Shown here in pieces: positions 1 through 5,060 of a DNA stretch of 39,547 nt. Position 1 is the stretch's first letter, and the number at the start of each line of letters is the position of its first letter. The notes below the pieces were generated by a model. The model was not told the origin of the DNA. It saw only the letters and a list, made by a program, of their open reading frames with translations, and ran no database searches. Origin of the DNA: a virus. Location: the IMG/VR virus record IMGVR_UViG_3300050014_000367, positions 1 to 39,547 of that record; one strand, 5' to 3'. The position numbers and the translations under genes are program-made.

Positions 1-70
1 TAGTTTCGGTCTTAGTTGGCACAGTCCCAATCCAGTTTCTTTGGATAAACTCATCAGATTTTTTACTCAT
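1..70 (-). CDS. terL: Large terminase, N-terminal segment (gene crosses the window ends)
   Basis: Leftward frame starting at the ATG at 70..68, preceded by AAAGGAGAG eight bases upstream. It encodes MSKKSDEFIQRNWIGTVP and about five more residues and is still open at base 1. Joining base 1 to base 39547 keeps the frame: the junction codon is ACG, followed by QIIPFELNWAQKLL, the usual start of a TerL ATPase domain in which a short N-terminal segment precedes a PFxLNxAQ-like motif. The window is therefore most simply a circular genome opened within terL. The start is coupled by TAATG overlap to a ten-residue leader peptide at 70..102. The frame and RBS are seen; circularity is inferred. Confidence 0.85.
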   Translation of the reverse strand, partial: MSKKSDEFIQRNWIGTVPTKTET

Positions 71-102
71 TACTTGCTCTCCTTTGTTTGTGAGTTGGTC
101 AT
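70..102 (-). CDS. Ten-codon leader peptide MTNSQTKESK ahead of terL
   Basis: ATG at 102..100 overlaps the TGA of the methyltransferase (ATGA). The stop TAA at 72..70 overlaps the terL ATG (TAATG). The terL ribosome-binding site lies inside the leader's AAG GAG codons. The same 31-base block occurs at 1379..1409 before another gene, where it is read in frame into that gene instead of stopping. The arrangement suggests a translational-coupling module rather than a functional peptide. Whether it is translated cannot be seen. Confidence 0.5.
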   Translation of the reverse strand: MTNSQTKESK

Positions 103-104
103 AA
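74..104. repeat. 31-bp dispersed repeat, copy 1 (stop/start overlap plus RBS module)
   Basis: Identical to 1379..1409. Read leftward it contains the ATGA stop/start overlap of the upstream gene, a MTNSQTKES leader and the AAAGGAGAGC ribosome-binding site. Copy 1 serves terL and copy 2 serves the 48-codon gene at 1231..1377. Confidence 0.9.
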
Positions 105-734
105 CAATACTCCTTGCTTAATTTGACTTTCGTTTAATATGTGTAGTCCGAGTCCAGGGTATACACAATTCCTAAGCATTATGCGTCTGTTCTTATTCTT
201 TTTATCAATCTTAAATCCGTGGTAATCTTCTAACGCTTCCATATCATCTTTTGATGGTCGGCGTGTTGACTTCCGAGCATTGCATATATTGTTAGGTTTG
301 TCAGCACTTATTTTATAGTCTGATATTTCAAAGTTTGCCCAGAAGTAATGCCTATCTAGTAATCTTGGCGGCCATAAAGGTGGGTAATAACTTATTACAT
401 TCTCGACTACATACCTTCCTTTGAACCATTTTTTAAGGAATACAATCTCTTGCCATAACGACATATCTGGGTATCTAATAATACCTTGGGCGTGTAAGAA
501 TGTATTAGTGCGTGAATGAGTGGGGCAAGGTGGACTAGACCATATAAAATCAAACTCTTTGAAGTGTTCTAGTAGATACTGGTGAGCATCTGCAATAATA
601 ACCGTGTCATTAGGAAAGTTTTCTTTATAAACCGCCGCGATGTTTTCATCATACTCAACAGCAGTTATCTCGTGTTGTTCACCCCATAATTTACGATTAC
701 CACCAATACCAGCATAAAGGTTAAGTATTTTCAT
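99..734 (-). CDS. DNA (cytosine-5-) methyltransferase
   Basis: 211 residues. The C5-methyltransferase motifs appear in order: motif I LYAGIGG at residues 6-12 (SAM binding), motif IV SSPPC at 66-70 with Cys70 as the likely nucleophile, motif VI VENV at 110-113, and a C-terminal RNCVYPGLGL segment resembling the last conserved motif. It is shorter than cellular C5 enzymes because the target-recognition region is minimal, as in many phage versions. No partner restriction gene is present, so it probably protects phage DNA from host restriction or marks it during packaging; this is inference. The ATG at 734 overlaps the upstream TGA (ATGA), and the gene lies directly before terL. Confident on family, not on target sequence. 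Confidence 0.88.
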   Translation of the reverse strand: MKILNLYAGIGGNRKLWGEQHEITAVEYDENIAAVYKENFPNDTVIIADAHQYLLEHFKEFDFIWSSPPCPTHSRTNTFLHAQGIIRYPDMSLWQEIVFLKKWFKGRYVVENVISYYPPLWPPRLLDRHYFWANFEISDYKISADKPNNICNARKSTRRPSKDDMEALEDYHGFKIDKKNKNRRIMLRNCVYPGLGLHILNESQIKQGVLL

Positions 735-961
735 AGTTTAACTGCTTTCATTTCTAGTATCGAACTCTTAGGTATAGAGAATAACCTGCCCCATTGGTCA
801 CTGTTCTCAGACTGGGCAATAACTACTTCTAAAACATCGTCTTTGACTAAATAACCTACTGAACAACAAATATGTACCCCACAAGTCCAATCGTCTTTGA
901 ACTGCCAGACTAGACCGTCTACCGAACCAGAGTCTTGCCACTTTACTTTAACTATCTTCAT
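731..961 (-). CDS. Conserved small phage protein, unknown function
   Basis: 76 residues starting MKIVKVKWQDSG, with a short beta-rich pattern (VKVKWQDS, CCSVGYLVKDD, LFSIPKSSI). Small phage proteins of this W-D-S / SVG / IPK layout are common, but I know no function for them. The ATG at 961 is preceded by GGAG and overlaps the TGA (960..958) of an alternative-frame upstream product. The stop overlaps the methyltransferase ATG. It is part of the tightly coupled leftward operon leading to terL. Confidence 0.75.
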   Translation of the reverse strand: MKIVKVKWQDSGSVDGLVWQFKDDWTCGVHICCSVGYLVKDDVLEVVIAQSENSDQWGRLFSIPKSSILEMKAVKL

Positions 962-1241
962 AACTTATCTCCGTATCTGTGCATATACTCCATTAACGCC
1001 CCTTGTGGCGAGTCAGCAAAACAAGCATTGCTTTCCACAACATTAGTAAAATGATTATCGTGTGCAAACCATTCACCCCCAATACCATCTGCTCAACTAT
1101 GTAGAATATGTCAGGTTGCGGTATTGCAGTACACTTACTTGTATTGACTACAAATGGCACACGGTAAGGTCGAAGGGTTAAAAGTAACCAGACGTTTTTT
1201 AGTGGTGCTGATGGGTTTATAACATATTTGCTAATTTTCAT
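958..1241 (-). pseudogene. Frame-disrupted small gene (decayed, frameshifted or containing sequence errors)
   Basis: From the ATG at 1241 one frame stays open to 993 (82 residues), but its second half is hydrophobic and unconvincing. The last 44 codons in another frame (1092..958) read as ordinary soluble protein, including GGEWFAHDNHFTNVVES and ending MHRYGDKL. Only that frame gives the ATGA coupling to the next gene that its neighbours use. A third stretch after 1200 reads KKRLVTFNPSTLPCAIC. The frame switches fall near an A6C run (1200..1194, in register as A AAA AAC) and a G5 run (1080..1076). Either the gene is decaying, the assembly has homopolymer errors, or frameshifting is used. No function is assigned. 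Confidence 0.55.
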
Positions 1242-1377
1242 TTTTCAACCCTATCCCTATATTTTCTGCTATTTCAATAACATCATTTAATAACTGGTTC
1301 AACCTTGCACACTCGACCTGCAAGTCCCTTAATGACCATAGTGCAAAAAACTCTGGTTTAGTATTATCATCACTCAT
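1231..1377 (-). CDS. Small hypothetical protein (48 aa)
   Basis: MSDDNTKPEFFALWSLRDLQ start, with a predicted helical segment rich in Leu and Glu. The ATG at 1377 has AAAGGAGAGC immediately upstream. The 31-bp leader block also allows an in-frame start at 1407 (MTNSQTKESN then MSDD), which overlaps the upstream stop as ATGA; either start could be used. The stop TAG overlaps the next start at 1241. Function unknown. Confidence 0.6.
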   Translation of the reverse strand: MSDDNTKPEFFALWSLRDLQVECARLNQLLNDVIEIAENIGIGLKNEN

Positions 1378-1378
1378 A

Positions 1379-1409
1379 TTGCTCTCCTTTGTTTGTGAGT
1401 TGGTCATAA
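1379..1409. repeat. 31-bp dispersed repeat, copy 2
   Basis: Exact match to 74..104. Here the leader continues in frame into the 48-codon gene rather than stopping before it, so the same block works as a fused N-terminal extension or as an upstream RBS region. Confidence 0.9.
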
Positions 1410-1616
1410 AACACATCCATCCTTTTTAACTCTTGCTACATATTTTAAATAACCTGTGTTAAGCAAATTGCAGTCGAGACAAATACTCATTCCTTTAGAA
1501 TTGTGTACTGGACACCAATTATGGATACCTATCTTACATTTCCAAGTTTTATGCAGCTGTATGTACTCGTCATCATTTACCTGCTTTTTAGTTAGTTCGG
1601 TCTTTGGTAGGTTCAT
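1404..1616 (-). CDS. Small zinc-ribbon-like protein
   Basis: 70 residues, first gene of the leftward operon after the repeat-flanked promoter. KTWKCKIGIHNW followed by CPVH and CLDC gives a metal-binding-like Cys/His spacing. This resembles small phage proteins of the pattern C-x-GxHxW ... CxxC. RBS AAGGAGCAACT lies directly before the ATG at 1616. The stop overlaps the next reading frame as ATGA. Zinc binding is inferred from spacing only; no specific function is known. Confidence 0.65.
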   Translation of the reverse strand: MNLPKTELTKKQVNDDEYIQLHKTWKCKIGIHNWCPVHNSKGMSICLDCNLLNTGYLKYVARVKKDGCVL

Positions 1617-1629
1617 AGTTGCTCCTTAT

Positions 1630-1715
1630 TTAGACGGACATTTAATATAGTAATCATACCAAGTTAGGCGGACAAATGCAATAGTTAAACGGACAAAGTA
1701 TATTAGACGGACAAA
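1630..1715. repeat. Four operator-like direct repeats TTARRCGGACAWW
   Basis: Copies at 1630-1642, 1664-1676, 1685-1697 and 1703-1715, each close to TTAGACGGACAAA (on the minus strand TTTGTCCGTCTAA). Start-to-start spacings are 34, 21 and 18 bases. The set surrounds the extended -10 box at 1658..1653: one copy lies just after the expected transcription start, one overlaps the promoter spacer, and two lie upstream. A binding array for a regulator of the terminase-side operon is the natural reading; a replication iteron role is the alternative. The protein is not known. Confidence 0.75.
1653..1680 (-). promoter_or_regulatory. Leftward extended -10 promoter for the terminase-side operon
   Basis: The minus strand reads TTGG TATGAT: -10 box TATGAT at 1658..1653 with an upstream TG (1661..1660), and only a poor -35 (TTGCAT, 17-base spacer). 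It lies about 40 bases before the start of the first small gene at 1616, within the direct-repeat cluster. Confidence 0.55.
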
Positions 1716-1782
1716 CTAGGAGCTGTAAAAATTTGAGAAAAATATATAGGGGGGGGTGAATTTAGAATGTAGGTATAAAAAT

Positions 1783-1882
1783 ACATGGTACCCCTCGTCG
1801 TAAAGGGGGATAGTTCACTTCGTTCTTTCTGGTGTACACTGCTGACAGGTACCATGTCGGGCCCACCCCCCGGGGAGTGCAC
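1783..1882. other. Palindrome-dense noncoding segment between TerS-like gene and operon promoter
   Basis: In 100 bases there are two GGTACC sites (1787-1792, 1848-1853) that are arms of a 10-bp inverted repeat (1783-1792 with 1848-1857). There are also GTGTACAC (1832-1839), GGGCCC (1859-1864), CCCCGGGG (1868-1875), GTGCAC (1877-1882) and a CCCCT/AGGGG mini-hairpin (1791-1795 with 1804-1808). The wider stretch 1720-2117 has no convincing gene; it also holds an eight-G run at 1749-1756 and TTACGCTA repeats. Its position beside terminase genes makes a packaging (cos/pac) or replication site plausible, unproven. Confidence 0.5.
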
Positions 1883-2068
1883 CAGTAACATCACACCCCA
1901 GGCATATCTTACGACTAGGGGGATGGGCAACACGCTATATGTGGTGTACATCTTATGAGCATTATGTGTTATAGCATGTATAGCGTAGTATAACAGGGGT
2001 AGAGAGTGCATAGCTAGCGTCGCACAATATACATTTCAAGACGTTAACAGATACGCAATAGTAGTATG

Positions 2069-2154
2069 TTACGCTAACTTTTACGCTATCACCTCTTAAA
2101 AGGGCTTATATAGTGTCCTAGTCTAGCACTGATTGAATGTTGCGCTTTACGCTA
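2069..2154. repeat. Three TTACGCTA repeats
   Basis: TTACGCTA at 2069-2076, 2081-2088 (12-base period) and 2147-2154. The last lies within the 3' end of the TerS-like gene. A reversed partial copy (TAGCGTA) is at 1981-1987. Possible protein-binding sites near the putative packaging/origin region; chance cannot be excluded for the third copy. Confidence 0.4.
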
Positions 2155-2501
2155 AGACTAATTGACTTTTGCATCGCTTTACCCCTGATATGATCAATAA
2201 CAAAATGAGAGTTTTTTGTGGCAATCTTCTCATCATTACTATTTACCATCAATCCTACACGATTAATTGAATCAATCCCAATCTGTTGCAATGTATTATC
2301 TATAAAGTCCAGTGCTGATTCTTCATTAGCTTTTGTTCTGATTCGAAACGCGCGCAATGCCGGGTTAAGAATCTCCGGGTTCATAACTCTTACCGCTTCT
2401 GTGCCATTGCCCACATCAAATTCTAAAGCCTTAAACTTAACTACTGTTTGATCAGTAATATTGTTATATGGTCTTTTGGTTCCTGTCCGCTTAATTGTCA
2501 T
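2118..2501 (-). CDS. terS: Probable small terminase subunit (TerS-like)
   Basis: 127 residues. The C-terminal half has a helical stretch (INRVGLMVNSNDEKIATKNS) ending FVIDHIRGKAMQKSIS. This matches the pattern seen in many small terminase subunits, in which a helical repeat is followed by (L/I)DRxxGKxxQ. The basic N-terminus (MTIKRTGTKRP) could contact DNA. No HTH repressor motif is obvious. The gene is on the same strand as terL, about 2 kb upstream. It appears leaderless: -10 TACAAT ends six bases before the ATG. Alternatives are a DNA-binding regulator or another packaging accessory. Family assignment is from pattern recognition only. Confidence 0.5.
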   Translation of the reverse strand: MTIKRTGTKRPYNNITDQTVVKFKALEFDVGNGTEAVRVMNPEILNPALRAFRIRTKANEESALDFIDNTLQQIGIDSINRVGLMVNSNDEKIATKNSHFVIDHIRGKAMQKSISLSVKRNIQSVLD

Positions 2502-2507
2502 GCTTTG

Positions 2508-2537
2508 ATTGTATACCCTTTATGGTGGATGTGTCTA
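2508..2537 (-). promoter_or_regulatory. Leftward promoter giving a leaderless TerS-like mRNA
   Basis: TAGACA at 2537..2532, an 18-base spacer, then TACAAT at 2513..2508. The ATG begins at 2501, where transcription is expected to start, and no Shine-Dalgarno sequence lies between. Divergent from the early rightward promoter at 2621. Confidence 0.65.
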
Positions 2538-2620
2538 TATTTGGGCGTTGTGTATAGATATTATTGATGTTTTATCGCATAATCTTTTCATCACCCCTGT
2601 TATTTCATAGTGCTAATGTA

Positions 2621-2649
2621 TTGACAAGATGCTTATACTGGAGTATTAT
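2621..2649 (+). promoter_or_regulatory. Early rightward promoter
   Basis: TTGACA at 2621-2626, 17-base spacer, TATTAT at 2644-2649. The spacer contains GCTTATACT, a variant of the element shared with promoters at 7708, 14223 and 35732 (minus). Transcription should start near 2656, leaving about 265 bases before the first gene. Confidence 0.75.
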
Positions 2650-2691
2650 TAAAGTATGACAAAGCTACACGGCAAGTCATAGAATGATTTA

Positions 2692-2897
2692 CAATCAGTA
2701 CAGCAGACAATAACATTGCAGCGGTAAGCAATAAAAACCACAGCCGAGAGTCGCCCTGTACTGATTGAATCATAAACAAATTTAACAACTCGATCCCCTC
2801 TACCTGAGCAACCAGCCTAGCCGGATGTGTAATCCATCCTAGCCGTTGCGTGGTGGTAATAGTGAATAGCGCCAAGGTGCTTAGGTAAAAGGGATCG
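2692..2897 (+). ncRNA. Highly structured 5' leader of the first early transcript
   Basis: Two strong inverted repeats lie between the early promoter and the first gene. Stem A is perfect over 12 bp (2692-2703 with 2756-2767) and encloses a small ATTGC/GCAAT hairpin. Stem B spans 20 positions (2791-2810 with 2878-2897) with 17 Watson-Crick pairs, one G-U and two mismatches. It encloses a GGATG/CATCC hairpin (2823-2827 with 2835-2839) and two CCTAGCCG direct repeats (2816-2823, 2838-2845). The 3' arm of stem B ends 22 bases before the ATG at 2920, just before the AAAGGA ribosome-binding site. It could be an RNA regulatory leader or a DNA site with cruciform potential. No known riboswitch class was recognised. 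Confidence 0.6.
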
Positions 2898-2919
2898 AAG
2901 CTATAAAGGACTTTAGCAA

Positions 2920-3387
2920 ATGAATACCACGCTTGAACAATCAAAAATATATGGTTATGGCCACACCAAAGAAGCCAGCCAATTAGTACGCGAGACATTG
3001 AAACATGAACTAGCCAAAGAGATTAAAGCCTATGGCCTAGTCATCACAGTACAAAAAGCTAATAGCGGTTATGGCGGACCACGCGTCCAGATAACCACTA
3101 ATAACGCTAATTTTGATAGTGTTTATGAATATATTGTGGATGAAAACGGACAACCGGCCGACAGCGGGCGATTGGTCCGGGTATCAACATATAAGACGCC
3201 ACGCCCTCACTATTCAGCCCGATTATTGAACGCGTCAGAAATAAACGAGACAGCCAAAGCTGTTAGCGTAAAGATTCGATCTATACTTAGCCAATTTGGC
3301 AAAGATAACGACGACGCTATGACTGATTACTTTGACAATACTACACCGCTTTATTATGGCGTTGAGTTCATAGGTAAGGAGTTATAG
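2920..3387 (+). CDS. LPD29-like domain protein
   Basis: 155 residues, first gene of the early operon. Residues about 16-70 (TKEASQLVRETLKHEL, then VITVQKANSGYGGPRVQI) match the layout of large polyvalent-protein-associated domain 29: an amphipathic helix K-x-x-A-x-x-(I/L/V)-R followed by a short beta hairpin with a glycine-rich turn. Near the C-terminus, DAMTDYFDNTTPLYYGVEF is consistent with the same family's end. LPD domains occur in phage and mobile-element proteins delivered or expressed early; the biochemical role is unknown. RBS AAAGGA eleven bases before the ATG. Family call moderately sure. Confidence 0.6.
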   Translation: MNTTLEQSKIYGYGHTKEASQLVRETLKHELAKEIKAYGLVITVQKANSGYGGPRVQITTNNANFDSVYEYIVDENGQPADSGRLVRVSTYKTPRPHYSARLLNASEINETAKAVSVKIRSILSQFGKDNDDAMTDYFDNTTPLYYGVEFIGKEL

Positions 3388-3389
3388 CC

Positions 3390-3467
3390 ATGGGAGCACT
3401 CATAACCGATATGATCTGTCACGTTGTCCATGCTAGAATTGAATTAATAAAATGCTATATACGTTAA
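3390..3467 (+). CDS. Candidate 25-aa small protein preceding the helicase
   Basis: Begins MGALITDMICHVVHARIELI and ends in TAA at 3465-3467, thirteen bases inside the helicase gene. A strong AAGGAG lies nine bases before the ATG, while the helicase ATG at 3452 has no good RBS. This small frame therefore probably delivers ribosomes to the helicase start by coupling. Product function unknown. Confidence 0.45.
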   Translation: MGALITDMICHVVHARIELIKCYIR

Positions 3468-4684
3468 GAGATTATCAGCAGGAGGCGGTCAGTTGTGCAA
3501 TTCATGGATTGCGCCACTACGACAAGCCATTCATCATTCAGGCCGCAACCGGCGCCGGCAAGTCATTAATCATTGCTGATATTTGCCACAAGATCGACGC
3601 GCCAGTGTTGATATTGCAACCAAGCAAAGAGATTTTAGAGCAAAATTATAGCAAGTTGAAAAGCTATGGTATTGATGATATATCGATTTATAGCGCCAGT
3701 TGTAATAGCAAGGAAGTGGCCAAGTTTACCTATGCCACCATTGGATCTATCTACAAGAAGCCGGACCTGTTCAAACATTTTAAATATGTGATTATCGATG
3801 AGTGCCACCTGGTGGATCCTAAGAATAAACAAGGTATGCTAACATCATTCTTGCGCGCCATCGATTGTACGCACGTTTGTGGTCTTACAGCGACGCCTTA
3901 TCGTATCACCCAGAAATATACCTGGGAGCATGGTTATTTACAAGCCACGGCAGCGCTGAAGATGATTAATCGTATATCAAGTAATCCATTCTTTAAAAAA
4001 ATAGCCTATCAGATAGAGACACAAGAACTTATTGATCAGGGTTACTTATCACCAATTGAATACTTCAAGGATGACATAAGCGATGAAGACATGTCGCAAT
4101 TAGTAGTCAACACTACGGGGGCTGATTACACCACAGAGAGCCTGGAGCGATTCTGGAACCAGAAACGGTTACGCCGAATTGCTCAGGCTGTGGAATATTC
4201 CGAAAAGAATAACGAACGAACACTGATATTTTGCTCATCCCTTCGTCAGTCGCGCAATGCGAAAGAACTCATCAATTCAATTGGCATCGAAGTCGCAATA
4301 GTGGATGGGAAGACACCCAAAAAGGAGCGGGAGTCTGTAATTGTCGATTTTCGCGCTGGACGTGTCAGGCACCTGTTAAACGTCGGCGTGTTCACTACCG
4401 GCTTCGATGTACCAGAATTGGATTGTATCGTCTTAGCGCGCCCCACAATGAGTCTGGCGCTATATTATCAAATGATTGGCCGCGGCGTCCGTATTGATCC
4501 CGCCAAAAGCAACAAGATTTTGCAGGTTTATGATTTGGCTGGGGTTGTGGAAAGATTGGGTAAAGTCGAAACAATCAGAGTGGAAAAAGAAGCCGGTGGA
4601 TTCCGTAATATAGTCATGTCCGAAAGGGGTAGGATGGACGACAAAGCATTGTATCACTTCCGTGTCAACCGCACCAAAAAATAG
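3452..4684 (+). CDS. Superfamily 2 DNA/RNA helicase
   Basis: 410 residues with a complete two-RecA-domain SF2 core. Q-like LRDYQQEA is at residues 5-12, Walker A ATGAGKS at 32-38, DECH box at 115-118, TATP (motif III region) at 144-147, and motif VI QMIGRGVR at 339-346. The DECH/TATP combination places it with the SSL2/RecG-UvsW-like group of ATP-dependent duplex-unwinding or branch-migrating enzymes. It likely acts in phage replication or recombination, given the initiator, RecA-fold helicase and primase downstream. Full length for a compact phage member with no extra nuclease or accessory domain. Confidence 0.9.
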   Translation: MLYTLRDYQQEAVSCAIHGLRHYDKPFIIQAATGAGKSLIIADICHKIDAPVLILQPSKEILEQNYSKLKSYGIDDISIYSASCNSKEVAKFTYATIGSIYKKPDLFKHFKYVIIDECHLVDPKNKQGMLTSFLRAIDCTHVCGLTATPYRITQKYTWEHGYLQATAALKMINRISSNPFFKKIAYQIETQELIDQGYLSPIEYFKDDISDEDMSQLVVNTTGADYTTESLERFWNQKRLRRIAQAVEYSEKNNERTLIFCSSLRQSRNAKELINSIGIEVAIVDGKTPKKERESVIVDFRAGRVRHLLNVGVFTTGFDVPELDCIVLARPTMSLALYYQMIGRGVRIDPAKSNKILQVYDLAGVVERLGKVETIRVEKEAGGFRNIVMSERGRMDDKALYHFRVNRTKK

Positions 4685-4729
4685 GACTAGCATTATCATT
4701 ATTTTTGATGTATGATGAGGAAAGTTTTG

Positions 4730-4804
4730 ACTTCAACATCAAAACCAACTGAAAATTAAAAACGCCGTGCAGTTACACGGACGTCTTTATAAACTTCAAC
4801 ATCA
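4730..4804. repeat. Direct repeat ACTTCAACATCA (two copies) with inverted repeat
   Basis: ACTTCAACATCA occurs at 4730-4741 and 4793-4804. The first copy is embedded in GTTTTGA...TCAAAAC (4724-4730 with 4739-4745, 8-base loop). The second copy coincides with the expected start of the short leftward RNA. Possible regulator site; function unknown. Confidence 0.5.
4757..4803 (-). ncRNA. Short leftward antisense RNA candidate (OOP-like)
   Basis: The promoter at 4839..4810 should start transcription near 4803. About 20 bases later comes a hairpin (minus-strand ACG-T-CCGTG paired with CACGGCGT, 4784..4762, 6-base loop, one bulge) followed directly by TTTTTAATTTT, a standard intrinsic terminator. 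The predicted RNA is about 45-50 nt. It is antisense to the rightward mRNA just upstream of the replication genes, the same place and direction as lambda OOP RNA relative to gene O. The signals are seen; expression and function are inferred. Confidence 0.55.
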
Positions 4805-4809
4805 GTTTT

Positions 4810-4839
4810 AGTTTATCAAACCCGCCCCATAACTGTCAA
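4810..4839 (-). promoter_or_regulatory. Leftward promoter of the short antisense RNA
   Basis: Perfect TTGACA at 4839..4834, 18-base spacer, -10 TAAACT at 4815..4810 preceded by TGA (extended -10). It points away from the replication genes and leads only into a terminator about 50 bases on. Confidence 0.6.
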
Positions 4840-4862
4840 GCATAAAAAGAATAGGGGTGAAA

Positions 4863-5060
4863 ATGAATAAAATTATAGATTCGCAAGTAGTTGGGTATGT
4901 ATATTTATCAGAAGATGGTAAATATTCATTGCAAGATAACTTTAACCTACCATTGCCTAAACGTATAACTGAAAACATTGTGCCTGGTATTGATAACGAC
5001 TTGTACGACAAAAAAAGAAATAACCGTTTAAAGCTTGATTTGGATTCCAACGATGCTTAA
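4863..5060 (+). CDS. Small hypothetical protein upstream of the initiator
   Basis: 65 residues from the ATG at 4863 (MNKIIDSQVVGYVYLSEDGK), with AGGGGTG as RBS. A GTG two codons earlier is possible but lies inside that RBS. Beta-rich N-terminal half, charged C-terminus (DKKRNNRLKLDLDSNDA). Its end overlaps the initiator start by eight bases, so the two are translationally coupled. No family recognised. Confidence 0.6.
   Translation: MNKIIDSQVVGYVYLSEDGKYSLQDNFNLPLPKRITENIVPGIDNDLYDKKRNNRLKLDLDSNDA

Noticed and set aside
993-1241. 82-residue membrane-like protein as an intact gene
   Set aside because: The second half loses protein character, while another frame has normal composition and the ATGA coupling used by all neighbours.
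1630-1715. CRISPR-like array
   Set aside because: Repeats are only 13 bases with unequal, very short spacers and no cas genes; operator or iteron sites fit better.
2633-2998. Leftward open frame of 121 codons with hydrophobic stretches in the early leader
   Set aside because: It begins inside the LPD29-like gene, has no convincing RBS at its first ATG, crosses the early promoter and both inverted repeats, and its hydrophobicity can be explained by the base composition. A shorter TTG/ATG start near 2790 cannot be fully excluded.
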